A stretch of DNA of 5,170 bases from Oscillospiraceae bacterium (lineage in GTDB: Bacteria > Bacillota_A > Clostridia > Oscillospirales > Oscillospiraceae): positions 1-5,170 of the forward strand of contig JAFYAB010000055.1 of assembly GCA_017540945.1 (NCBI GenBank), given 5' to 3'. The position numbers and the translations under genes are program-made. The notes beneath the pieces were generated by a model, which was not told where the DNA came from, did not search any database, and saw only the letters and a program-made list of their open reading frames with translations. Numbering within the stretch: the first letter of the stretch is position 1; every line of letters starts with the position of its first letter. Of this stretch, positions 1 to 5,170 are shown one piece after another.

Positions 1-829
1 CCTGCTGGGCAAGGAGGACGCCATCATCTCCGACGAGCTGAACCACGCCTCCATCATCGACGGCGTCCGCCTCTGCAAGGCCATGCGCTATCGCTACAAG
101 AACAACAACATGGACGACCTCCGCGCCAAGCTGGTCGAGGCCCGGGAGGCCGGCGCCAAGAAGATCATGATCGCCACCGACGGCGTTTTCTCCATGGACG
201 GCTACATCGCCAACCTGCCCGCCATCTGCGACCTGGCCGACGAGTTCGACGCCCTGGTCATGGTGGACGACTCCCACGCCGTGGGCTTCATGGGCGAGCA
301 CGGCCGGGGCACCGCGGAATACTGCGGCGTCATGGGCCGGGTGGACATCATCACCGGCACCTTCGGCAAGGCTCTGGGCGGCGCCTCCGGCGGCTACACC
401 GCGGCCCGTCAGCCCATCGTGGATCTGCTGCGTCAGCGCAGCCGTCCCTACCTCTTCTCCAACACCGTGGCCCCCGCCATCTGCGCCGCCACCCTGGCGA
501 CCCTGGATCTGCTGGAGAGCTCCACCGAGCTCCGGGACAAGGTCCACGCCAACGCCCGCTATTTCCGCGCCGAGATGGAGAAGCTGGGCTTCGAGCTGCT
601 GCCCGGCGAGCATCCCATCGTTCCCGTTATGCTCTACGATCCCAAGGTGGCCCACGAGTTCTCCCGCCGGATGCTGGAGAAGGGCGTCTACGTAGTGGCC
701 TTCTGCTATCCCGTGGTCCCCAAGGGCAAGGACCGCATCCGCACCCAGCTCTCCGCCGGCCACAGCAAGGAGGACATCGACTTCGTGGTCAAGTGCTTCG
801 GCGAGGTCAAGAAGGAGATGGGGCTGTAA
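1..829 (+). CDS. kbl: 2-amino-3-ketobutyrate CoA ligase (glycine C-acetyltransferase), 5' end missing
   Basis: Cytosolic PLP enzyme of the alpha-oxoamine synthase family. It cleaves 2-amino-3-ketobutyrate with CoA to glycine and acetyl-CoA, the second step of threonine breakdown after threonine dehydrogenase. The reading frame enters at base 2 and gives 275 visible residues. E. coli Kbl has about 398, so roughly 120 N-terminal residues and the start lie left of the window. Visible residues: NHAS with the cofactor-stacking His (15); VDDSHAVGF with the PLP-nitrogen Asp (89) and His (92); the Schiff-base Lys in [10 protein letters not shown] (123); and the substrate-carboxylate Arg in [11 protein letters not shown] (247). 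The spacings Asp to Lys (34) and Lys to Arg (124) agree with the E. coli enzyme as I recall it. The stretch [14 protein letters not shown] favours Kbl over the relatives BioF and HemA. The frame is intact to TAA, and a terminator follows 17 bases later. Its usual partner tdh is not visible. Confidence 0.95.
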   Translation, partial: LLGKEDAIISDELNHASIIDGVRLCKAMRYRYKNNNMDDLRAKLVEAREAGAKKIMIATDGVFSMDGYIANLPAICDLADEFDALVMVDDSHAVGFMGEHGRGTAEYCGVMGRVDIITGTFGKALGGASGGYTAARQPIVDLLRQRSRPYLFSNTVAPAICAATLATLDLLESSTELRDKVHANARYFRAEMEKLGFELLPGEHPIVPVMLYDPKVAHEFSRRMLEKGVYVVAFCYPVVPKGKDRIRTQLSAGHSKEDIDFVVKCFGEVKKEMGL

Positions 830-846
830 GCTCCCCGCATACAAAG

Positions 847-880
847 GCACGGTCCGGAACCACCGGACCGTGCTTTTTTT
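847..880 (+). terminator. Rho-independent terminator of kbl
   Basis: A perfect 11-bp GC-rich stem (GCACGGTCCGG, 847-857, with CCGGACCGTGC, 863-873) encloses the 5-base loop AACCA and is followed at once by seven T (874-880). It begins 17 bases after the kbl stop codon. On the opposite strand the same hairpin lies just past the stop of the convergent small gene but is followed there by only three T, so it may serve that gene too, more weakly. Confidence 0.93.
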
Positions 881-886
881 GATTCG

Positions 887-1198
887 TCATTCCTTGCCGG
901 AAGCTGGGCTCTGCGGCTTTGCCGCGGCGGCTGCCGCCTCCACCAGCTCCGCCGCCAGGGCGGGGGCGTAGGCTGCGTGGAAGCGCGGGGCTTCGGGGCC
1001 GAAGCTGATGCAGCCGTCGTCCTCGATCCCCAGGGCCAGGATGCTGCCCCGGACCCGCACGGCCACGGCGCTGTCGGCGCGGAAGAAGACCCCATGCTCC
1101 CGGCGCAGCTCCGCCAGAGCCGCCTCGGTCCATTCCTGGTCATACGCCAGGTAGCGCTCCGCCGCGCCGTCCTCGATTTTTGTGATCAGCTTTTCCAT
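887..1198 (-). CDS. small hypothetical protein, 103 aa
   Basis: I do not recognise this family. The start is ATG at 1196-1198, because AAAAGGAG (1207-1214) lies 8 bases upstream. The in-frame GTG two codons earlier (1202-1204) would leave only 2 bases after GGAG and is less likely. The product begins MEKLITKIEDGAAERY. It looks like an acidic N-terminal helix to about residue 35, a beta-rich middle (residues 37-67, FFRADSAVAVRVRG then ILALGIEDDGCISFG), a helix near 77-92 ending in an Ala run, and a short polar tail. It has no signal peptide, membrane segment or known catalytic motif, so it is probably a small cytosolic alpha/beta protein. It converges on kbl, with the stop only 7 bases from the terminator T tract. 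The good ribosome site and protein-like pattern support a real gene; GC-rich DNA makes spurious frames common, hence moderate confidence. Confidence 0.65.
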   Translation of the reverse strand: MEKLITKIEDGAAERYLAYDQEWTEAALAELRREHGVFFRADSAVAVRVRGSILALGIEDDGCISFGPEAPRFHAAYAPALAAELVEAAAAAAKPQSPASGKE

Positions 1199-1206
1199 TC
1201 TCACCG

Positions 1207-1214
1207 CTCCTTTT
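1207..1214 (-). promoter_or_regulatory. ribosome binding site of the 103-aa gene
   Basis: Read on the minus strand this is AAAAGGAG, 8 bases from ATG at 1198. It decides the start: the longer GTG start at 1204 is too close to be served by it. Confidence 0.75.
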
Positions 1215-1241
1215 CGTAAAACCGGGATTTGTCGAATTCAA

Positions 1242-1305
1242 AGGTACAAGGTTCAAAGGGCAAGAACCAAGGGATCTGTGAACTTGCACCTTGTAGCTTG
1301 AACCT
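1242..1305. repeat. outer imperfect inverted repeat of an intergenic element
   Basis: The left arm 1242-1256 (AGGTACAAGGTTCAA) matches the reverse complement of the right arm 1291-1305 (TTGTAGCTTGAACCT) at 12 of 15 positions. The right arm abuts the GC-rich hairpin at 1306. The arms are built from a short CAAGGT/CAAG phrase that recurs several times here, which gives the stretch a low-complexity look. It contains no plausible reading frame. I take it as part of a dispersed intergenic repeat of the kind common in Oscillospirales genomes; that is recollection plus inference and cannot be shown from one copy. Confidence 0.5.
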
Positions 1306-1339
1306 CCGTAGGGGCCGATGTGGGCATCGGCCGCTACGG
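1306..1339. repeat. GC-rich palindromic hairpin in the intergenic element
   Basis: Left arm 1306-1320 (CCGTAGGGGCCGATG) pairs with right arm 1325-1339 (CATCGGCCGCTACGG) over 15 positions with a single G/G mismatch (1312 against 1333) and a 4-base loop TGGG. No T tract follows on either strand, so it is not an ordinary terminator. If the leftward promoter at 1379-1407 is used, this hairpin lies in the leader of the small minus-strand gene. GTAGGGGC-type palindromes are, as I recall, repeated between genes in related gut Clostridia. Confidence 0.7.
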
Positions 1340-1378
1340 CTATTGCCTAATCGAAAAAACCGGATCTGTACCGTCTCC

Positions 1379-1407
1379 ATGATAGCACATTTCGTCGCCG
1401 CTGTCCA
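1379..1407 (-). promoter_or_regulatory. candidate leftward sigma-A promoter
   Basis: On the minus strand the sequence reads TGGACA (plus 1402-1407), 17 bases, then TATCAT (plus 1379-1384). A TG one base before the -10 gives an extended -10. Each hexamer has one mismatch to consensus. Transcription would begin near 1372 and run to the 103-aa gene through a leader of about 175 bases containing the inverted-repeat element. No better placed promoter is visible nearer that gene. Confidence 0.5.
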
Positions 1408-1415
1408 GCTTTCCC

Positions 1416-1444
1416 TTGAAAACCGTCCGCTCCTCTGATATAAT
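1416..1444 (+). promoter_or_regulatory. strong sigma-A promoter of the nuclease/LRR gene pair
   Basis: TTGAAA (1416-1421), a 17-base spacer, then a perfect TATAAT (1439-1444) preceded by TG at 1436-1437, forming an extended -10. The expected start is near 1451, leaving a leader of about 25 bases before ATG 1476 that includes the ribosome site. The -35 box lies 8 bases from that of the opposing candidate promoter. No operator repeat is obvious around it. Confidence 0.87.
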
Positions 1445-1460
1445 ATATACAGCAAGAAAA

Positions 1461-1468
1461 AAAGGGGG
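1461..1468 (+). promoter_or_regulatory. ribosome binding site of the nuclease gene
   Basis: AAAGGGGG lies 7 bases before ATG 1476 and fixes that start. It deviates from AGGAGG and would pair with 16S RNA partly by G-U. The last three G (1466-1468) could pair with CCC at 1473-1475 across an ATTA loop, a tiny hairpin between the ribosome site and the start codon; whether it matters is unknown. Confidence 0.8.
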
Positions 1469-1475
1469 ATTACCC

Positions 1476-3518
1476 ATGAAACAAGTCAATCCGTATCGGC
1501 CGGTCGCCCTGCTGCTCTGTCTGTTCCTCATTCTGTCTCTGCTTGGCGGAACCACTGTCTTTGCAGCGAATGACGAGATCTGGATCGAAGCGCCCACCGG
1601 CTGGCGGCACGGCAGTCACGTCAAATACGAAACGGTCGACGGCCATCTCTGCAACTGGGGCGTCCGGGGCGAGCCTGCCCTGTTCCTGACGGACGATGCG
1701 ATTGATTATTACAGCGACAACCCTTGGGGCGTCGGCTACTCCTGGGGCTACTTTATGTGGCAGGAGTACGAAGGCGGCACCGGGATCGAGAACGCGCCGG
1801 ACAGCCCGCTCTATCAGCAGCTGCATCAGCTGATGGAGGAAAAGCACACCCACAAGACCTCCTATTCAGAAACCCGTGATCTGTATCGGTACACCGACTG
1901 TATGGTAAACAGTCCCGACTCTATCTCCTCCTTCTATTCCGGGCGGAAGCTGAACGGCGCCTGGGACAGCGGCGCCACCTGGAACCGGGAACACACCTGG
2001 CCCCAGTCCAAATCCACGGGAGAGCAGAAGAATGACATTATGATGCTCCGGCCCACCTCGGTCCAGGAGAACTCCGACCGGCGCAACCTGGCCTACGGGG
2101 AAAGCAGCGGCTTCTACAATCCCAACGCGGAGGCGAACGGTCAATTCGACCTCCGGGGCGACTGCGCCCGGATCTGCCTCTACTGCTACGTCCGCTGGAG
2201 CGAAAACGCGGGCCAGATGTGGGGCGCGGACGGCGTGATGGAAAGTCTCGACGTGCTCCTGAACTGGATGGCGGAGGACCCTGTTGACACTTGGGAAATG
2301 GGCCGCAACGACGCGGTGCAGGACATCACCGGGGTTCGCAACGTGTTTGTGGACTACCCCGAGCTGGCCTGGTATCTCTTCGGTCGTGAGCTTCCCGGCA
2401 GCTATCCCACTCCCTTGAACGGAGGCGGAGAATGGCCCCCGGCCAGCGCAGTGTATACAGAGTTCTCCGCCGTTCCGGACGATCCTGCTCACGGCTCCGT
2501 CCAGGTGAGCGGCCTTTGTGCCACTCCCCATCCCGCCGAGGGCTGGTACGTTTCCGGCTATGACGTGATCTCCGCAAGCGTCTGGTACGTGAACGGCGAC
2601 GATCCGGCGCCCTATGCGGGTCTGCTGCGATGGGACCGGTACGGCCGGCTGCTGTGTCTGGATCGGTGGGAGGTCAGCGTGTCCGTCACGATCCACTTCA
2701 CGCCCGTCGGCGAGACGGATCCCTGTCCCACCGGCCACAAGCTGAATTTTGACGACCCCGAAATTGTGACGGAGCCCACCTGTACGGAGAACGGTCAACA
2801 GCGGCTGAGCTGTGAGCGCTGCGGTAAAAGCGTTCTTCGGCCGATCTCCAGCCTGGGGCACGACTGGGACGACGGCGTCGTGATCGTTCCGGCGACGGTC
2901 GAGGAATCCGGTACGATAAAGTATAGCTGCCGCCGCTGCAGAGAGTATTATGAGACCTACTATTACTTTGAATTCGACGACGTGAAGGATACTGCCAAAT
3001 ATTACTATATTCCCGTCTACTGGGCGTTGTATCATTCCCCCCAGATCACCGCAGGCAGCGACGCGGCCCACTTCTCCCCCGCCAAGCCCTGCACCCGGGA
3101 GCAGATCGTGACCTTCCTTTGGAAGGCCGCCGGCGCACCGAAGCCCGAGGCGACGAGCAGCCCCTTCCGCGACGTCATTAGCGGCAAGTATTATTTTGAC
3201 GCGGTGCTTTGGGCCAATGAGAATGGGATCACCGGCGGCGTGGGCGACGGCAACTTCGGCGTGGGCAAGCCCTGCACCCGGGAGCAGGCGGTGACCTTCC
3301 TGTGGAAGGCCTGCGGCTCCCCGAAGCCTAATTCCACAGAAACCCCCTTCGAGGATGTGAATGCGGACAAGTACTACTGCAAGCCCGTCCTCTGGGCCGT
3401 GGAAAACGGCATCACAAGCGGCATGGGCAACGGTAATTTCGGCGTCGGCAAGACCTGTACCCGCGGCCAGATCGTCACCTTCCTCTACGCCGCCTCCGAT
3501 TTTCTGAGCGAAGACTGA
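1476..3518 (+). CDS. secreted Endonuclease I-family nuclease anchored by three SLH repeats
   Basis: Product of 680 aa, probably an extracellular, cell-wall-held nuclease acting on DNA and/or RNA. Residues 1-30 are a signal peptide (hydrophobic LLLCLFLILSLL, likely cut after VFA30). About 110-305 is the Endonuclease I (EndA/BsnI-type, beta-beta-alpha metal) domain: NREHTWPQS carries Glu172 and the general-base His173, LRPTSVQENSDRRN carries the likely metal ligand Asn199, GDCARICLYCYVRW follows at 228-241, and the family C-terminal pattern VDTWEMGRNDA...GVRNVFVDYPELA closes it. Residues 325-410 look like a beta-rich spacer. Residues 417-492 hold two modules with CPTGH, SCERCGK, GHDW and SCRRCRE. 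SLH repeats span about 500-553, 564-614 and 625-674, with TREQ, TREQ and TRGQ where many SLH domains have TRAE. ATG 1476 is chosen for its ribosome site and signal peptide; the longer in-frame TTG at 1416 lies inside the -35 box. Metal-dependent activity and RNA versus DNA preference are inferred from the family. Confidence 0.93.
   Translation: MKQVNPYRPVALLLCLFLILSLLGGTTVFAANDEIWIEAPTGWRHGSHVKYETVDGHLCNWGVRGEPALFLTDDAIDYYSDNPWGVGYSWGYFMWQEYEGGTGIENAPDSPLYQQLHQLMEEKHTHKTSYSETRDLYRYTDCMVNSPDSISSFYSGRKLNGAWDSGATWNREHTWPQSKSTGEQKNDIMMLRPTSVQENSDRRNLAYGESSGFYNPNAEANGQFDLRGDCARICLYCYVRWSENAGQMWGADGVMESLDVLLNWMAEDPVDTWEMGRNDAVQDITGVRNVFVDYPELAWYLFGRELPGSYPTPLNGGGEWPPASAVYTEFSAVPDDPAHGSVQVSGLCATPHPAEGWYVSGYDVISASVWYVNGDDPAPYAGLLRWDRYGRLLCLDRWEVSVSVTIHFTPVGETDPCPTGHKLNFDDPEIVTEPTCTENGQQRLSCERCGKSVLRPISSLGHDWDDGVVIVPATVEESGTIKYSCRRCREYYETYYYFEFDDVKDTAKYYYIPVYWALYHSPQITAGSDAAHFSPAKPCTREQIVTFLWKAAGAPKPEATSSPFRDVISGKYYFDAVLWANENGITGGVGDGNFGVGKPCTREQAVTFLWKACGSPKPNSTETPFEDVNADKYYCKPVLWAVENGITSGMGNGNFGVGKTCTRGQIVTFLYAASDFLSED
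2973..3497 (+). repeat. three tandem SLH-coding repeats
   Basis: The three SLH units of the nuclease gene are recognisable at DNA level. The segment around 3084-3130 recurs around 3267-3313 and, more diverged, around 3450-3490, each offset 183 bases (61 codons). Units 1 and 2 share an identical 21-base block starting at 3084 and 3267. This indicates duplication of units within the gene. The first unit differs in its front half (PVYWALYHSPQITAG instead of the VLWAxENGIT of units 2 and 3). Confidence 0.8.
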
Positions 3519-3589
3519 TCCGATCTCCCGAAGGAGCCGGCATCCGCACTTGCTGAATCGAAAAAAACTGACTGAAAGGAGGAGTCAAA
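3519..3589 (+). promoter_or_regulatory. intergenic gap with strong ribosome site for the LRR gene
   Basis: The 71 bases between the two surface-protein genes hold AAAGGAGG (3575-3582), 7 bases before TTG 3590, which selects that start. A 4-bp CTCC/GGAG hairpin near 3527-3538 is not followed by T, so there is no convincing terminator. I see no good -10/-35 pair either. This favours read-through from the promoter at 1416-1444. Confidence 0.7.
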
Positions 3590-5170
3590 TTGAAATACTT
3601 GAAAAAGCTGACGGTTTTTCTGCTGGCCCTGTCCCTGGTGCTGGGTCTGCTGCCCGCCCTGGGCCCTGCCGCCAACGCCGCCGGCGTGACCGTCAACGAA
3701 GCAAACTTTCCCGACGCCAAATTCCGTTCCTTCGTGAGCAGCAAATACGACGTCGACTCCAACGGCGTCCTCAGCGACTCCGAACGCAGCACCATTGCCA
3801 TGGACTGCAGCGGCAGAAACATCGCTTCCCTGACGGGCATTGAGTATTTCACCGGTCTGAAACGGCTGAACTGCTCGGACAACGCCCTCACCGCCCTGGA
3901 CGTCCGGCAAAATACCGCGCTGACCCAGCTGCTCTGCGACAAGAATCAACTGAGCTCCCTGGACGTCACGAAAAATACCAGGCTCGAGATCCTTTCCTGC
4001 CAGAAAAATCAGCTCTCCGCGCTGGATATGAGCGCCAACACGGCCCTGACCAGGCTGGACTGTTTTGAAAACGATCTGACAAAGCTGGATGTTTCCCACA
4101 ATTCGGAGCTGACCTGGCTCCAGTGCTACAGCAATTCTCTCACGGAGCTGAACCTGGGAAAAAACAGCAAGCTGTCCAGACTCTATGTCCACAACAATCA
4201 TCTGAATAAGCTGGATATCAGCGGCACGCCCATCCTTAAGAACACCCTGGCGAACGGGACTCTGTCCACGAGCAATTCCTACAATATCTACAAGCTGGAC
4301 GACAGCATCCTGACCGTGGACAAGGACATCCCCATCCAGACCGTCCGGAGCTATCCCCTGAAGGTCCGAGGCTTGGAGGTGACCGACGAAAACCGCAGCG
4401 ACATCCTGGGCGACGGCGTTTTCTCCTTCGACGGAATCTCCACCCTGACCGTCAAGGGTGACTGCAACACGAATCAATTCTGCATTGAAAACGTCGGCGT
4501 CAAGGGTCTGCGGATCAAGGTCCTGCAGAATTCCACCCTCAGCTCCTCCGCCGCGAACGTGATCCTGGCCCGGGCGGACACCGTCATCACCGGACCCGGG
4601 ATCCTGACGCTGAATTGCACCCAAAGCGACGGCAGCGGAATTTACGCCGTCAACAGCGGCGTAGTCCTGACCCTGGAGCTGGCACAGGTGGACGTCAAGG
4701 CCTACTACGGCATCGTGGGTCCCAACGGCGGCAATCAGGCGAAGCTGATCTTGGATCATTCCTATGTGTTGGTAAGAGGCGCAGACGGCGGCGCGATCTG
4801 TGATTTTCGCGGCGGCATCACCCTGCGGAACTGCAGGATCAGCCGTCCCAAAAACGGAGGTCTCAACAGCAGCGGGAGCAACGTGGTGGACAGCGAGGGG
4901 AAGACTGCTGTCAACGCTTACATCGTTCCGACAAAACGGACAAATCCCTTTGTGGACGTGCAGGAAAGCGATTCTTTCTACGACGCGGTGCTCTGGGCCT
5001 ATTACCACTATCCCTGCCAGATTACTGCGGGCAAGGACGAGACCCATTTCGCCCCCGCCGATACCGTCACCCGGGCCCAGGCTATGACCTTCCTCTGGAA
5101 AGCCGCGGACAAGCCGGAGCCCGCCAATTCCCAAAATCCCTTTACGGACATCAAGCCGGGTAAATACTAC
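3590..5170 (+). CDS. secreted EF-hand/leucine-rich-repeat surface protein with SLH anchor, 3' end missing
   Basis: Open from TTG 3590 to the window edge, 527 residues visible and no stop. The TTG start is supported by AAAGGAGG 7 bases upstream and by an immediate signal peptide (MKYLKKLTVFLLALSLVLGL, likely cut after ANA30). Residues 38-66 have an EF-hand-like loop DVDSNGVLSDSE (Asp54, Asp56, Asn58, Glu65), a probable calcium site. Residues 81-215 form a leucine-rich array of the 21-residue IRREKO-like type: units start at Leu 100, 121, 142, 163, 184 and 205, with stacked Cys at 95, 116, 137, 158 and 179 and stacked Asn. Residues 285-440 are rich in short strands with Gly/Asn turns (VITGPGILTLNC, IYAVNSGVVLTLE, ITLRNCRIS), resembling a beta-helix. 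SLH repeat 1 spans about 454-507 (FVDV, VLWAYYH, TRAQAMTFLWKAA); repeat 2 starts at 518 and is cut. No catalytic residues are recognised. Likely a ligand-binding or adhesion protein on the cell wall, a role inferred from its architecture. It follows the SLH nuclease and is probably co-transcribed with it. Confidence 0.9.
   Translation, partial: MKYLKKLTVFLLALSLVLGLLPALGPAANAAGVTVNEANFPDAKFRSFVSSKYDVDSNGVLSDSERSTIAMDCSGRNIASLTGIEYFTGLKRLNCSDNALTALDVRQNTALTQLLCDKNQLSSLDVTKNTRLEILSCQKNQLSALDMSANTALTRLDCFENDLTKLDVSHNSELTWLQCYSNSLTELNLGKNSKLSRLYVHNNHLNKLDISGTPILKNTLANGTLSTSNSYNIYKLDDSILTVDKDIPIQTVRSYPLKVRGLEVTDENRSDILGDGVFSFDGISTLTVKGDCNTNQFCIENVGVKGLRIKVLQNSTLSSSAANVILARADTVITGPGILTLNCTQSDGSGIYAVNSGVVLTLELAQVDVKAYYGIVGPNGGNQAKLILDHSYVLVRGADGGAICDFRGGITLRNCRISRPKNGGLNSSGSNVVDSEGKTAVNAYIVPTKRTNPFVDVQESDSFYDAVLWAYYHYPCQITAGKDETHFAPADTVTRAQAMTFLWKAADKPEPANSQNPFTDIKPGKYY
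3887..4201 (+). repeat. five full 63-base leucine-rich-repeat units
   Basis: Five consecutive units of exactly 63 bases (starting 3887, 3950, 4013, 4076 and 4139) each encode 21 residues of the form LxxLDVxxN then TxLxxLxCxxNx. A partial unit starts at 4202 and a diverged one precedes 3887. No unit gains or loses a codon. DNA identity between units is clearly lower than the protein pattern, so the array is old rather than freshly expanded. In the fifth unit Val200 replaces the stacked Cys, marking the fading C-terminal end. Confidence 0.9.

Noticed and set aside
83..829. ATG at 83 as the true start of kbl
   Set aside because: The frame continues upstream to base 2 with conserved Kbl sequence ([13 protein letters not shown]), so the ATG is an internal methionine.
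977..1219. Plus-strand 80-codon frame overlapping the small minus-strand gene
   Set aside because: It has no ribosome site or protein-like pattern and is the complement of the better supported minus-strand gene.
1306..1339. Intergenic palindrome as a terminator or riboswitch
   Set aside because: No T tract follows on either strand and no known riboswitch core is recognisable; it is better described as a repeat.
1416..1475. TTG at 1416 as the start of the nuclease gene
   Set aside because: It coincides with the -35 box and lies upstream of the predicted transcription start; it has no ribosome site and would put 20 polar residues before the signal peptide.
1866..3071. Minus-strand open frame of 401 codons opposite the nuclease gene
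   Set aside because: It is antisense to a well supported coding region, has no signal, motif or ribosome site I can support, and its composition fits reverse-strand shadow reading.
3887..4201. Regular 63-base periodicity as a CRISPR-like or satellite array
   Set aside because: The units are in frame, encode a clean 21-residue LRR, and are not identical repeats separated by unique spacers.
3485..5134. Long minus-strand open frame (549 codons) opposite the LRR gene
   Set aside because: It lies in the shadow of a clear gene, has no recognisable domain, and its repetitive Val/Gln/Gly wording mirrors the 63-base LRR units of the other strand; GC-rich third positions keep it open.
1..5170. Defence system, toxin-antitoxin pair or mobile element around the nuclease
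   Set aside because: The nuclease carries a signal peptide and wall anchor, so it acts outside the cell; no transposase, integrase or partner immunity gene is visible.

Overview
The window looks like a piece of a GC-rich, Gram-positive-type Bacillota chromosome, most likely a gut Oscillospirales/Clostridia relative. This rests on surface proteins ending in S-layer homology (SLH) repeats, the secreted module styles (GHxW/CxxC modules, EF-hand plus 21-residue leucine-rich repeats), strong AAAGGAGG-type ribosome sites, and a clostridial-looking 2-amino-3-ketobutyrate CoA ligase. The taxonomic call is an inference from style, not from a marker gene.

Layout. Bases 1-829 hold the 3' two thirds of kbl on the + strand, closed by a strong intrinsic terminator (847-880). 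A small unrecognised gene (887-1198, - strand) converges on that terminator. A 277-base intergenic stretch (1199-1475) follows, with a nested inverted-repeat element (1242-1339) and two back-to-back promoter candidates: one facing left (1379-1407) towards the small gene, and a near-consensus extended -10 promoter facing right (1416-1444).

From 1476 to the right edge are two large secreted-protein genes on the + strand, separated by 71 bases without a convincing terminator, so probably co-transcribed. The first (1476-3518, 680 aa) is an exported Endonuclease I-family nuclease with a beta-rich spacer, two cysteine/histidine modules and three SLH repeats. The second (3590 to beyond 5170, at least 527 aa) starts with TTG and encodes a signal peptide, an EF-hand-like calcium loop, a regular 21-residue leucine-rich repeat array, a probable beta-helix region and SLH repeats cut by the window edge.

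How it fits together. Both large proteins should be exported through Sec and held on the cell wall by the same kind of SLH anchor. This gives a surface pair: an enzyme that could degrade extracellular nucleic acid and a putative binding/adhesion protein. Joint function is inferred only from adjacency and the shared anchor. kbl is ordinary threonine/glycine metabolism, isolated from the surface genes by its terminator and an intervening opposite-strand gene. I do not see a defence system, CRISPR array, RNA gene or transposase here; the domain combination on the surface proteins and the intergenic element are the parts most worth a second look.
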